The position numbers and the translations under genes are program-made. A DNA stretch of 64,000 bases from Chitinophaga jiangningensis (GTDB lineage Bacteria > Bacteroidota > Bacteroidia > Chitinophagales > Chitinophagaceae), in NCBI RefSeq assembly GCF_900142605.1, contig NZ_FRBL01000004.1, positions 558,001-622,000 of the forward strand, written 5' to 3'. Within the stretch, counting starts at the first letter, position 1; every line of letters begins with the position of its first letter. Below, one piece after another: positions 8,648 through 17,770 of this stretch. The notes beneath the pieces are model-generated. The model searched no databases. It was not told the DNA's origin and saw nothing but the letters and a program-made list of their open reading frames with translations.

Positions 8648-9628
8648 ATGAAAAAATTGAACAACATTGCAGTCCTTACCTCAGGAGGAGATGCTCCTGG
8701 CATGAACGCCGCAGTTCGTGCTGTCGTAAGAACGGGCATTTATCATCAGCTGAATGTATTTGGCGTCATGTATGGCTACCGGGGAATGTTGACGAACGAC
8801 ATTTTCCAGATGGAGTCAAAATCTGTTGCCAACATCATTCAACGCGGAGGCACCATATTGAAGACCGCCCGGTGCAAAGAGTTCTATGAATATGAAGGGC
8901 GAAAAAAGGCTTATGAGAATCTGAAGAAGCACAACATTGATGGCATTGTCGTGATAGGCGGTGATGGATCATTTAATGGAGCGCAGAAGTTCAGCCAGGA
9001 ATTTGACATTCCTTGTATAGGCTTGCCTGGTACTATTGACAAGGACATTGCGGGTACTGATTCTACGATTGGATTTGACACAGCTGTAAACACTGCGATT
9101 GAAGCCATTGACAAGATCAGGGACACTGCAGATGCACACGATCGCTTGTTTGTAATTGAGGTAATGGGCCGTGATGCCGGTTACATTGCATTACACAGCG
9201 GGATCTCCACTGGCGCCGAGCACGTATTGATGCCCGAGCGTAAGACAGAAGTAAACGAAATTATTGAAGAACTGCAGGCCAACGAACGTCGTAAAAAACT
9301 CGTTAATCTAATTGTGGTGGCGGAAGGTGATGAAACCGGAGGCGCCAACGAAGTAGCCCGCAGAATTAAAGAAAGTTGCCCGCAACTGGATACACGTGTG
9401 ACCATCCTCGGTCATATCCAGCGTGGCGGTTCCCCTACCTGCCAGGATCGTATCCTTGCGAGCAGACTGGGTTATGCAGCCGTTGAAGCGCTCCGCGAAG
9501 GTATTCACAATGTAATGATCGGTGTAGTGAATGATAAAATTCAGTACACTCCACTGGACAAAGCGGTGAAAGCAAAACAGGAGATTGACCCTGAATGGTT
9601 TAAGATAGTTAAAATTCTTGCGAGTTAA
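8648..9628 (+). CDS. pfkA: ATP-dependent 6-phosphofructokinase
   Basis: A 326-residue protein, the usual length for bacterial PfkA. It opens with the glycine-rich ATP motif TSGGDAPGMNAAVR. It has GGDGSF, where a glycine after GGD indicates ATP rather than pyrophosphate use. It also carries the substrate motif PGTIDKDIAGTD, with the catalytic Asp of TIDKD, and the MGRDAG and HIQRGG motifs. It commits fructose-6-phosphate to glycolysis. It is followed after 12 bases by pyruvate kinase, giving a two-gene operon that pairs the two irreversible steps of glycolysis. Confidence 0.96.
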   Translation: MKKLNNIAVLTSGGDAPGMNAAVRAVVRTGIYHQLNVFGVMYGYRGMLTNDIFQMESKSVANIIQRGGTILKTARCKEFYEYEGRKKAYENLKKHNIDGIVVIGGDGSFNGAQKFSQEFDIPCIGLPGTIDKDIAGTDSTIGFDTAVNTAIEAIDKIRDTADAHDRLFVIEVMGRDAGYIALHSGISTGAEHVLMPERKTEVNEIIEELQANERRKKLVNLIVVAEGDETGGANEVARRIKESCPQLDTRVTILGHIQRGGSPTCQDRILASRLGYAAVEALREGIHNVMIGVVNDKIQYTPLDKAVKAKQEIDPEWFKIVKILAS

Positions 9629-9640
9629 AAAATAAGACTT

Positions 9641-11128
9641 ATGAGTACAAAGGATCTTTCCAAATATTATCACAAGCAGATGGACAATGCTGCCGGTAGA
9701 GAGCACTCTTCCCACAAAACTAAAATTGTGGCTACCGTAGGCCCAGCTAGTGATACCTATGACAAATTGTTGGAGCTAGTAAAAGCAGGTGTAAACGTTT
9801 TTCGTCTGAACTTCTCCCATGGCTCGCATGAGGACAAACTGCGGATCATCGAATACATCCGCCAGATCAACAAAACTGAACCATACAACGTAGCAATTCT
9901 CGCCGACCTGCAGGGTCCTAAACTGCGCGTAGGTGAAATTGAGAACAACGCCCTCCCGCTGAAAGCCGGCGATATCCTCACTTTTATCAACGAAAAAGTG
10001 GTGGGTAATATGGAGAAAATCTATGTTTCCTACCCAGACCTGTATAAAGATCTGCGTCCAGGCCAGAAAATCCTGCTGGATGATGGTAAAATCGAGACTG
10101 TAGTAAAAGAAATTACTCCTGCAGGAGAAATTAAAGCGGAAGTTACGCTGCCAGGCGTACTGTCCAGTAAAAAAGGCTTTAACCTGCCAGATACCAAAGT
10201 ATCTCTCCCTGCCCTGACAGAAAAAGATATCATTGACCTGGAATTCATCATTGACCAGGAATGTGACTGGGTGGCGCTCTCCTTCGTAAGAAGCGTAAAA
10301 GACCTGATCGATCTGCGCAAGCGCCTGGAAGCACGCAATTCTAAAATGAAGGTGATCTCTAAAATCGAGAAACCTGAAGCGATCCAGAACCTGAAAGAGA
10401 TTATCTGGGAAAGCGATGGCGTGATGATCGCCCGTGGTGACCTTGGAGTGGAACTGCCGGTAGAGCAGATCCCAATGATCCAGAAAGATATTATCCGTAA
10501 ATGTATCCACCGTGCGAAGCCTGTAATCGTGGCTACGCAGATGATGGAATCCATGATGGACCGTACCCGCCCTAACCGCTCTGAAATTACCGACGTGGCA
10601 AACGCGGTGCTGGAAGGCGCTGACGCGGTGATGCTGTCTGGCGAAACCGCTACAGGTCAGTTCCCCGTGCTGGTAATCCAGACCATGAATAAAATTATCC
10701 AGGAAGTGGAAAAAGAAGCGATCATTTACAACCGTAACCTGATCCCTCACCGCCACTCTCCTACCTTCCTCAGCGATGCACTGTGTTACAATGCATGTAA
10801 AATCGCCGAAGACCTGGACGCTGACGCACTGATCGGTATGACCCAGAGCGGTTACACCGGCTTCATGCTGAGCTCCTACCGTCCACGCTCTCCACTCTAT
10901 GTATTTACCAAAGAAAGAACACTGGTAAATCAGCTGAGCCTGAGCTGGGGCGTGCGTGCCTTCTTCTACGAAGAAGAAGAATCACTGGATGATATCGTAT
11001 TCGATCAGATCAATATCCTGAAAGAAAGAGGTTTCATCAAAGCGGGTGATGTAGTAGTAAACACTGGTTCCACACCGGTAAAACTGCATCTGCCTACCAA
11101 TACACTCAAGATTACAAGAGTAGAATAG
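9641..11128 (+). CDS. pyk: Pyruvate kinase
   Basis: A 495-residue protein with the expected landmarks: KIVATVGPAS near the N-terminus, FRLNFSHG, DLQGPKLR, the active-site lysine region VISKIEKPEA, MIARGDLGVELP and the MLSGETATG segment. The C-terminal regulatory domain follows. The enzyme converts phosphoenolpyruvate and ADP to pyruvate and ATP. It is downstream of pfkA and ended by a strong intrinsic terminator. The N-terminus has an extra ~25 residues before the catalytic barrel. Confidence 0.96.
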   Translation: MSTKDLSKYYHKQMDNAAGREHSSHKTKIVATVGPASDTYDKLLELVKAGVNVFRLNFSHGSHEDKLRIIEYIRQINKTEPYNVAILADLQGPKLRVGEIENNALPLKAGDILTFINEKVVGNMEKIYVSYPDLYKDLRPGQKILLDDGKIETVVKEITPAGEIKAEVTLPGVLSSKKGFNLPDTKVSLPALTEKDIIDLEFIIDQECDWVALSFVRSVKDLIDLRKRLEARNSKMKVISKIEKPEAIQNLKEIIWESDGVMIARGDLGVELPVEQIPMIQKDIIRKCIHRAKPVIVATQMMESMMDRTRPNRSEITDVANAVLEGADAVMLSGETATGQFPVLVIQTMNKIIQEVEKEAIIYNRNLIPHRHSPTFLSDALCYNACKIAEDLDADALIGMTQSGYTGFMLSSYRPRSPLYVFTKERTLVNQLSLSWGVRAFFYEEEESLDDIVFDQINILKERGFIKAGDVVVNTGSTPVKLHLPTNTLKITRVE

Positions 11129-11148
11129 TAATTATCTGCATATTAATG

Positions 11149-11181
11149 AAACGCCCGATCAGCAAGAGATCGGGCGTTTTT
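11149..11181 (+). terminator. Intrinsic terminator after pyk
   Basis: Positions 11149-11160 pair with 11168-11179 (12 bp, loop of 7), and the stem ends in a run of T on the plus strand. Confidence 0.9.
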
Positions 11182-11260
11182 ATTTTTATGGCACAAACGA
11201 ATTACACATCCGGAGAAAAAATCACTCATACAAGCATATGCAGAATATCTCTTTATTTTT

Positions 11261-11298
11261 AACGGTCAGGCAACTACGTACGTATATGCCTGACCGTT
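11261..11298. terminator. Hairpin downstream of the GNAT gene, possible terminator
   Basis: AACGGTCAGGCA (11261-11272) pairs perfectly with 11287-11298. It lies just after the stop of the minus-strand acetyltransferase gene. There is no clear T-tract on the minus strand, so termination is not certain. Confidence 0.4.
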
Positions 11299-11299
11299 G

Positions 11300-11743
11300 T
11301 TATTTCTCCAACTCCATTAATAACAGCGGAAAAGGCTTTCCCATCCCATCCAACGCTGAGCGGGAAATTATTTTAAATCCATTATGGAGATAAAAACCTA
11401 CCGCCTGGGTATTTTGCTCGTTAACATCCACCTTGGTCACCTCCTGGCTGGCTATTACATGCGCCAGCAGGGCCTTTCCAATGCCCCTCCCCCTTGCGGC
11501 AGGGTCCACAAACAACATCTCCAGTTTTTGTTCTGCAGTACCGGCAAATCCTACAATACGCCCCGTTTCATCTTTGATGCAGCATAAGGTCACCGCTTTC
11601 AGAAATTCATTCAGGATCAGCGGTTTGAAAAACTGTATATCTGCTTCGGTCAGGAAATCATGAGTGGCCCGCACCGAGGCTTCCCATACAGCTGTTACTT
11701 CCGGATAGGCGGATACAGGTACAGGCGAAATCTCATACTGCAT
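11300..11743 (-). CDS. GNAT family N-acetyltransferase
   Basis: A 147-residue single-domain protein. The acetyl-CoA binding motif R/Q-x-x-G-x-G/A is present as RGRGIG (VDPAARGRGIGKALL) near residue 86, followed by the 'N-x-x-A-V-x-F-Y' region (QAVGFYLHNGF), which is typical of GNAT beta-strand/helix 4. It resembles YafP/ElaA-like small acetyltransferases; the substrate cannot be told. It sits 3 bases after the MFS transporter gene and is probably co-transcribed with it, so a shared role in handling a small molecule such as an antibiotic is possible but unproven. Confidence 0.88.
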   Translation of the reverse strand: MQYEISPVPVSAYPEVTAVWEASVRATHDFLTEADIQFFKPLILNEFLKAVTLCCIKDETGRIVGFAGTAEQKLEMLFVDPAARGRGIGKALLAHVIASQEVTKVDVNEQNTQAVGFYLHNGFKIISRSALDGMGKPFPLLLMELEK

Positions 11744-11746
11744 GGT

Positions 11747-12904
11747 TTATCGCTTATTATAGGTGAATAAATAGATGATGGCGGCAATGGAAATCAGGCA
11801 GGTACCGGCGATGCAAACGCCCGTCCAGCCGCCGGCAGCCCACACCCATAGCCCGATGCCTGAGCCCAGTGAGGTACCGATAAAACTGGCAGTCATATAC
11901 ACGGTATTGAGCCGGTTGCGTGCAGAAGGGATCAGGGAATACACCCGCGTTTGGTTAGACACATGAATCGCCTGTACGCCCAGGTCTATCGCGATGATCC
12001 CCGCAATGATGCCGATAATATTTGCACTGAAAATATAAAACAGGAAGTATCCGAGAAACAGGAAGCAGATGCCATACCCAACGGCTATACGCGGATTCTT
12101 TTTATCCGCTATGCGGCCCACCAGTGGTGCCCCCAAAGCACCGGCAGCTGCGGCAAGGCCCATCATGCCTATTTTGTCACTCCCGTAATGAAATGGTGCT
12201 TCGGATAACAGGAAAACCACGGTTGTCCAGAAAAGGCCAAACATCCCAAAGCAACAGGCATTGATAGCCGCCGCTTCTCTGAGTACCGGCTGTTCCCTGA
12301 TGAGCGTGAGCAGGGAACGCATTAAGTCCCCATAATGCCCCTTAAATGTAGGCTGGCTCTTCGGAAAGGAGAAAAACATGAGGACGGCCAGCGATACGCT
12401 GATCCCTGCCGCAATCCAGAACATGGCCCTCCAGCCGAAATGGTGGCCTACAATACCGCTTAATGTGCGTGATAATAAGATGCCTATGAGCAAACCGCTG
12501 GTAACGATGCCGATTACTTTCCCCCTGTTTTCGTTGGTGCTGAGCGTGGCCGCCAGCGGAAGGATGAGCTGTGGTACAACGGAAGTGAAACCAATGAGCA
12601 GGCCCGCAGCTTTGAGCATGCCGATCGACTGCGATAAGGCCGATACCACAAGGGCGCCGGCAGAGGCCAGTGTCATTATGACAATCTGCTTCCGTTTTTC
12701 CAGCATATCCCCCAGTGGTACGCAAAATAGGAGTCCTAGGGCGTACCCTACCTGGGTAAAAAAGGTTACCTGCCCCGCATTGGATTCTGATACGTGAAAC
12801 TCCTCTCCCATCAATACCATCAGGGGCTGACTATAATAGATATTTGCAACTATCAATCCCGTGCAGAGCGCCATGATGGCGATATTCCACTTGCTTAAGG
12901 CCAT
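11747..12904 (-). CDS. MFS transporter
   Basis: A 385-residue membrane protein with about 12 hydrophobic helices and the conserved loop 2-3 basic motif (GDMLEKRKQ). The N-terminus (NIAIMALCTGLIVANIYYSQPLM) is typical of the YgaY/YnfM-like drug or sugar efflux group. The length is standard for a 12-TM major facilitator. It is followed by a GNAT acetyltransferase at 3 bases. A -7 element TATCTTTG on the minus strand (12925-12932) lies about 20 bases upstream of the start. Substrate unknown. Confidence 0.9.
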   Translation of the reverse strand: MALSKWNIAIMALCTGLIVANIYYSQPLMVLMGEEFHVSESNAGQVTFFTQVGYALGLLFCVPLGDMLEKRKQIVIMTLASAGALVVSALSQSIGMLKAAGLLIGFTSVVPQLILPLAATLSTNENRGKVIGIVTSGLLIGILLSRTLSGIVGHHFGWRAMFWIAAGISVSLAVLMFFSFPKSQPTFKGHYGDLMRSLLTLIREQPVLREAAAINACCFGMFGLFWTTVVFLLSEAPFHYGSDKIGMMGLAAAAGALGAPLVGRIADKKNPRIAVGYGICFLFLGYFLFYIFSANIIGIIAGIIAIDLGVQAIHVSNQTRVYSLIPSARNRLNTVYMTASFIGTSLGSGIGLWVWAAGGWTGVCIAGTCLISIAAIIYLFTYNKR

Positions 12905-12924
12905 AAAATCCGGTTTTCGAGATG

Positions 12925-12932
12925 CAAAGATA
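12925..12932 (-). promoter_or_regulatory. Promoter -7 element of MFS-GNAT operon
   Basis: On the minus strand this reads TATCTTTG, an exact TAnnTTTG, 20 bases before the start codon. No TTG at the ideal distance. Confidence 0.45.
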
Positions 12933-12980
12933 ACCCAAACGGCTCAACTGAAGGGGTGCTTTTCATAAGTCCGGAAACGG

Positions 12981-12988
12981 TAAATTTG
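12981..12988 (+). promoter_or_regulatory. Promoter -7 element of the aldehyde dehydrogenase operon
   Basis: TAAATTTG, an exact TAnnTTTG, 32 bases before the ATG at 13021. It is divergent from the MFS promoter. Confidence 0.5.
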
Positions 12989-13020
12989 TAGGGATTGTTC
13001 ACCGTTAAAAGCAGATAGTT

Positions 13021-14373
13021 ATGTTTAAGAGTATCTATCCTTACACACAGGAATTAATTGCGGAATACCAGGAGCACACGGAAAATGAGATTGCCACCAA
13101 GCTGCTTACCGGCGAAAAGGCTTACCGGGAACTGTTGAAAACGCCATTGGACAAGCGCAGGGAGTGGATGGCCGGAATTGCAACATCCATGCGCAACAAT
13201 GTGACCGAACATGCCACCATTATTACCCGGGAAATGGGTAAAACCCTGAAGGAAGCCACTGCAGAAGTGCTGAAATGCGCTACTACCATTGATTATTATG
13301 TAGAAAATATTGAATCCATACTCCAACCACGTATTATTACTTCAGATGCACAAAAAAGTTATGTATCTTATGAACCTAAGGGGATTATCCTGGCTATAAT
13401 GCCCTGGAATTTCCCATACTGGCAGGTTTTCCGCTTTGCAATTCCCAACATCCTGGCGGGAAATGCGGGCATTCTGAAGCATGCAAGCAATGTGAGCGGC
13501 TGCGCGCTGGCAATAGAGCGGCTCTTTACTGAATCAGGTTTTCCGATGGGTACTTTCCAGTCGGTGCTGCTATCATCCAAACATATAGAGCCCATCATTG
13601 CCGATCCCCGCATCCAGGGCGTAACGCTTACCGGCAGTACCCCGGCGGGCAAAAGTGTGGCTGCGCTGGCAGGAAAGTATATTAAGAAAACCGTGTTGGA
13701 GCTAGGCGGAAGTGATCCGTTTATAGTATTAAAGGACGCCGACCTAAAAGAAGCCGCTAAAACGGCCGTGCAGGGGCGCATGCAGAATGCAGGGCAATCA
13801 TGCATTGCAGCCAAGCGCTGGATCGTGGAACAGCCGGTATTGGAAGAATTTACCGCTGCCGTCAGCGATATCATCCGTCAACTGAAACAAGGTGATCCGA
13901 TGCAGGAAAGCACTAATATGGGACCGATGGCACGCCCCGACCTGGCAGACGACCTGGCCCGGCAGCTCGGGGAGAGTGTAAAGCAGGGATCGCGGCTGGT
14001 ATTGGGTGGCACGCATGAAGGATGTAACTTTGCCCCTACACTGCTGACTGGTGTCACCGTAGATGCTACTGCCTTCAGGGAAGAAACATTCGGACCACTG
14101 GCGGCTATTATTTCAGCTGCTGACGAAGATGCTGCTATCGCCCTGGCCAATGAAACGGAATTTGGCCTTGGCTCCGCATTATGGACCAAAGACCTGGAAA
14201 AGGCAGCGAGGCTGGCCACACGGATTGAAAGCGGCAATGTATTTATAAATGCGATGATGCGCTCAGATGCAAGGTTACCATTTGGGGGCGTTAAGCAATC
14301 CGGTTATGGCCGGGAATTATCACTGGAAGGCACACACGAATTTTTAAACGTTAAAACCGTTTATATACACTAG
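13021..14373 (+). CDS. NAD(P)-dependent semialdehyde dehydrogenase (succinate-semialdehyde type)
   Basis: A 450-residue aldehyde dehydrogenase superfamily protein. It shows the Rossmann-associated MPWNFPYWQ motif, the catalytic Glu in LELGGSDPFIV and the catalytic Cys in NAGQSCIAAKR. It also has EETFGPLA and the C-terminal PFGGVKQSGYGRE. The short length and the MPWNFP/GQSC combination fit the YneI/Sad group that oxidises succinate semialdehyde. No gabT or other GABA gene is adjacent, so substrate assignment is by family only. It is 10 bases upstream of coaA. Confidence 0.88.
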   Translation: MFKSIYPYTQELIAEYQEHTENEIATKLLTGEKAYRELLKTPLDKRREWMAGIATSMRNNVTEHATIITREMGKTLKEATAEVLKCATTIDYYVENIESILQPRIITSDAQKSYVSYEPKGIILAIMPWNFPYWQVFRFAIPNILAGNAGILKHASNVSGCALAIERLFTESGFPMGTFQSVLLSSKHIEPIIADPRIQGVTLTGSTPAGKSVAALAGKYIKKTVLELGGSDPFIVLKDADLKEAAKTAVQGRMQNAGQSCIAAKRWIVEQPVLEEFTAAVSDIIRQLKQGDPMQESTNMGPMARPDLADDLARQLGESVKQGSRLVLGGTHEGCNFAPTLLTGVTVDATAFREETFGPLAAIISAADEDAAIALANETEFGLGSALWTKDLEKAARLATRIESGNVFINAMMRSDARLPFGGVKQSGYGRELSLEGTHEFLNVKTVYIH

Positions 14374-14383
14374 GCTTAAGAAC

Positions 14384-15340
14384 ATGACCACATCTCTTAA
14401 ACGCGACCGCTATACTCCCTATATCACTTTCTCCCGCAAAGAATGGGCAGAAAGAAGCAACGATGCTAAACTGCAGCTGGCTGATTATGACCTGGAACAA
14501 TTACACGGTATGAATGAGCCACTGACCCAGGATGAAATAACCCAGGTATACCTGCCATTGGCACACCTGCTCAACTTATTCGTAAGCGCTTCTCAACGTT
14601 TACACCAGGCTACCAACAGTTTTCTCGGTAGCCAGCAGCATAAGGTACCCTATATCATCGGCATCGCGGGGAGTGTGGCTGTAGGCAAAAGCACGACAGC
14701 AAGGGTTTTGCAACGACTATTACAGGCATGGCCGGAACATCCGCGTGTAGACCTCGTTACGACAGATGGATTTCTGTATCCAAACAAGGTACTCGAGCAA
14801 AACAACATCATGAACCGTAAAGGATTCCCTGAGAGCTACGATATCAAGCGATTGATCCATTTCCTGGCGGACGTAAAATCCGGTAAGGAGCGCGTGGCGG
14901 CGCCACTGTATTCCCACCTGGAATATGACGTGCTGCCGGGACAGTTACAATGGATAGAGCAACCAGATGTAGTGATTGTGGAAGGGGTAAATGTATTGCA
15001 GGTTCGTCCGCGTCAGCAGCAGAAAGACCCGGCTGTTTTCGTATCCGACTTCTTTGATTTTTCTATTTATGTGGATGCTGCTGAAAAAGATATCCGTAAA
15101 TGGTATATCGCCCGCTTTGAGTCCCTGCGGCAGACAGCATTTCAGAATCCGGACTCATTCTTTCACCGGTATGCAAGTTTGTCGGACGGCGCCACCGTGG
15201 AACTGGCTACCCAGATCTGGGACGACATCAACAAACCCAACCTGGAGCAGAACATTGCACCTACACGCTACCGAGCCGGACTGATACTGGAGAAAGGCAG
15301 TAACCATTTTGTTCAATCCATCAAACTCAGGAAAACCTGA
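14384..15340 (+). CDS. coaA: Pantothenate kinase, type I
   Basis: A 318-residue protein of the length of E. coli CoaA (316). It has the P-loop G-x-x-x-x-x-x-G-K-S at residues 93-103 (GIAGSVAVGKS), the 'LVTTDGFLYPN' and 'MNRKGFPESYD' motifs, and the PLYSHLEYDV and VIVEGVNVLQ motifs, all characteristic of the type I family. It phosphorylates pantothenate, the first and controlling step of coenzyme A synthesis. Type I enzymes are feedback-inhibited by CoA. It lies between the dehydrogenase and the MBL hydrolase with short gaps. Confidence 0.95.
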   Translation: MTTSLKRDRYTPYITFSRKEWAERSNDAKLQLADYDLEQLHGMNEPLTQDEITQVYLPLAHLLNLFVSASQRLHQATNSFLGSQQHKVPYIIGIAGSVAVGKSTTARVLQRLLQAWPEHPRVDLVTTDGFLYPNKVLEQNNIMNRKGFPESYDIKRLIHFLADVKSGKERVAAPLYSHLEYDVLPGQLQWIEQPDVVIVEGVNVLQVRPRQQQKDPAVFVSDFFDFSIYVDAAEKDIRKWYIARFESLRQTAFQNPDSFFHRYASLSDGATVELATQIWDDINKPNLEQNIAPTRYRAGLILEKGSNHFVQSIKLRKT

Positions 15341-15345
15341 TCAAC

Positions 15346-16104
15346 ATGCAATTACTATTCTTACGAAATGCCACGTTCCTGTTGGAATGGGACAACAAGA
15401 AAATCCTGGTGGATCCCATGCTGGGTCCTAAGGGTAGCATGGACCCCGTTGCCAACACTGCCAACCCTGTCCGCAACCCTACGGCGGATATTACCCTCAG
15501 CGACATTGCTTTGCAAACCATGCTGCAAGATCTCGATGCGGTGATCGTTACACACACCCACCGTGACCACTGGGATGCAGCAGCGCAGCAGATGATCCCT
15601 AAAGACACTACTATTATCTGTCAGCCGGAAGACGCGGATAAAATTACCGCCGCGGGCTTTACCAACGTTTTGCCCGTTGTGGATAGTATGAAGTGGCAAC
15701 ACTTCTCCATACACCGTACCGGTGGCCAGCACGGCACCGGAGAAATAGGAAAGCTCATGGCGCCTGTGTCGGGCTTTGTTATTGCGGACGGCAAACAACG
15801 TTTATACATTGCCGGTGATACAATCTGGTGCGATGAAGTAAAAGAGGCACTGGACACCTATAAACCGAATCATACGGTGGTTAATTCCGGTGCTGCCCGT
15901 TTTCTACAGGGCGATCCGATTACCATGACGGCCAACGATGTACTGGAGGTGATCAATCATCCTGCTAATACCAATGTAATTGCTGTTCATATGGAAGCGA
16001 TCAATCATTGCCCGCTGACCCGCGAAGACCTGGCGGTAGCGGTAGCAGTAGCCGGGAAGGAATGCAATATCCCTGATCCCGGCGATTGGATCATACTTAA
16101 CTAA
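15346..16104 (+). CDS. MBL-fold metallo-hydrolase (UlaG-like group)
   Basis: A 252-residue protein opening with the 'LRNATFLLEWDNKKILVDPML' strand pattern of the Lactamase_B_2 group. The metal motif H-x-H-x-D-H is present as HTHRDH near residue 69, with later metal ligands in GDTIW and HMEAINHC. The family includes L-ascorbate-6-phosphate lactonase (UlaG) and many enzymes of unknown substrate. It starts 5 bases after coaA, so it is translationally close to it. No specific reaction can be assigned. Confidence 0.85.
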   Translation: MQLLFLRNATFLLEWDNKKILVDPMLGPKGSMDPVANTANPVRNPTADITLSDIALQTMLQDLDAVIVTHTHRDHWDAAAQQMIPKDTTIICQPEDADKITAAGFTNVLPVVDSMKWQHFSIHRTGGQHGTGEIGKLMAPVSGFVIADGKQRLYIAGDTIWCDEVKEALDTYKPNHTVVNSGAARFLQGDPITMTANDVLEVINHPANTNVIAVHMEAINHCPLTREDLAVAVAVAGKECNIPDPGDWIILN

Positions 16105-16196
16105 TTACAACTACCGGTTGGGGGAGCTGAAAATGTTTCCCCAATTGGTTAGCGGTTTCCCAGACGCACAAACAACATGACCGTTGTGCACGCGTA

Positions 16197-17144
16197 TTAT
16201 TGCTTTCCCAATTGTATATCTTTCGGAATAAACTGCTGCAACACGCCGCTGATAGCAATTTCCAATGCAGCGCCGCTCAGCTCCTTACTGCGGGATTTCG
16301 CTTCCAGGTCCATCATTACTTTATAGAATGGCTGGTCGTTTACCTTCTTTTTCAGCTCAATGGTATTACCAGCTGCATATAGCTTCTCCCATTGTGCACG
16401 CACCACAGCCCAGAAGGCCTTGTTTTGCTCCCAGAATGCTTTTGCCTGCTCACATTTGCTTTCATCGATGCGTTTGTAGGTGTTCACCCCTTTTTCTCCT
16501 ACGATGAAAAGGTCGCTACCATTTTCGCGTTTGATTTTTTTGTTGTCCTGGATGTGCAGGGAGCCGAAACTGGTGAGCTCATGGCGATTCGTACGTTGCA
16601 ATACGTTATAATCGCTGCGGGTAGTATACTCTCTTCTCGGGAGGGGCGCATCGGCGGTGCTTTCCCAATAGTGGCGGCCATCGGCATGAATCCATGTGGC
16701 AGTGCCTTCGTAGCGGGGCTCATCATCAACACCATAGACTTTCTGTGTCCATTGTCCTTTCACCGCTGACACGGGAAGGATCTTCTTTTCCCAGCGATCA
16801 TTTTTATCGTAGGTCAGCAGTTGCTGGTTTTGGAACATCCAATCTTCCGTCCAGTGCTTGATCACTTCTCCGCCTGCTACGAGGAGGTGTTGCAGAATGA
16901 TACGATCCCCTTTTTCCTCCGCTACAGTCACGTATTCTACCGCATCAGTGATTTTATGATAACCTTTAGGCTTATATGAAGAATCTCCCGGGAATGTTTC
17001 CGTGTACTCGAAAGTCACTTCCATACAGCCACACATACTTTTTATAGCCGCTTTATCTTCTTTTAGCCTGGCGGCCTCTTTCTGTGCAAAAAGAGAAAGT
17101 GGGCATACGATGCCTGCAAAGGCAATTTTAACGATCTTGTTCAT
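16197..17144 (-). CDS. DUF6607 family exported protein
   Basis: A 315-residue protein with a signal peptide (about 20 residues, ending LSLFAQ). It has the 'MCGCMEVTFEYTETF' and 'HWTEDWMFQ' segments that I recognise from the DUF6607 family, whose genes in Bacteroidota usually sit beside HmuY and a TonB receptor. It is the last gene of a three-gene minus-strand operon (receptor, HmuY, this gene), 26 bases after HmuY. A periplasmic role in heme handling is inferred from the neighbourhood; no heme motif is visible to me. Confidence 0.8.
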   Translation of the reverse strand: MNKIVKIAFAGIVCPLSLFAQKEAARLKEDKAAIKSMCGCMEVTFEYTETFPGDSSYKPKGYHKITDAVEYVTVAEEKGDRIILQHLLVAGGEVIKHWTEDWMFQNQQLLTYDKNDRWEKKILPVSAVKGQWTQKVYGVDDEPRYEGTATWIHADGRHYWESTADAPLPRREYTTRSDYNVLQRTNRHELTSFGSLHIQDNKKIKRENGSDLFIVGEKGVNTYKRIDESKCEQAKAFWEQNKAFWAVVRAQWEKLYAAGNTIELKKKVNDQPFYKVMMDLEAKSRSKELSGAALEIAISGVLQQFIPKDIQLGKQ

Positions 17145-17170
17145 GTATATATAATGCAGGTTAATTGGTC

Positions 17171-17761
17171 TTAAAATTTAGCAGTACCGTTTGTTTGCAG
17201 TACGTATTGGAATTTGTACAGTCTGGATACAGCAGTCAGGTCCGGATTGGTTGGCGCGTCTTTATAATAACTGAGGATTTCCACTTTGGCATATTTACCA
17301 CCAGGTGTTTTAATAATCAGTACTTTGCCTGGAACGGCGGAGATAATATGCGTGGTAGCATTGTAGCTATACCAGCTTTTGAAAGTGAGGTTACTGGTGG
17401 AGTCTGTGACATAACCTGTAGCCGGAGCTTCCGTCAGATTGTTGAAAACGCCGTTTACTACCTGGCCTACTGCTTTACCAGGGCCGCTTACACCACCATT
17501 GATGATGATGGAAGTTGCTTTAAAGCCAATGTCCCATTTCGAAGAGGCGGAATCAGCATTAGCAATAACCTTATTATCTGCGAGGCTGTAAAGCGTATAG
17601 GAGCCCTTATTCGCAGTATCTGCGGCAAGATTTGTAACAGTAGTGGTTTTGAGTTCAACTACCGGTTGAGTTTTACTATTATCATCGCTTTTACTGCAGC
17701 TGGTTAGGAATAAGGCTAATGCTACAGCAGAGATACCGGTTAGTTTGTTTAAAACTTTCAT
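17171..17761 (-). CDS. HmuY family heme-binding lipoprotein
   Basis: A 196-residue protein with a type II signal sequence. The lipobox is L-T-S-C, with the lipidated Cys at about residue 22. The rest is beta-rich and carries the 'SYTLYSLADNKVI...SKWDIGFKATSIIINGG' pattern of HmuY, in which SWDI/KWDIGF is a hallmark. HmuY of Porphyromonas gingivalis captures heme at the cell surface and passes it to the TonB receptor HmuR. Here the gene sits 9 bases after a TonB receptor gene, the same arrangement. I did not verify the two heme-ligand histidines; the protein has few, so the ligand or cargo may differ. Confidence 0.85.
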   Translation of the reverse strand: MKVLNKLTGISAVALALFLTSCSKSDDNSKTQPVVELKTTTVTNLAADTANKGSYTLYSLADNKVIANADSASSKWDIGFKATSIIINGGVSGPGKAVGQVVNGVFNNLTEAPATGYVTDSTSNLTFKSWYSYNATTHIISAVPGKVLIIKTPGGKYAKVEILSYYKDAPTNPDLTAVSRLYKFQYVLQTNGTAKF

Positions 17762-17770
17762 AGAGTGTAT

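Noticed and set aside
9776..10756. 326-codon minus-strand frame inside pyk
   Set aside because: Shadow of a strongly conserved pyruvate kinase gene; unusual His/Phe-rich composition.
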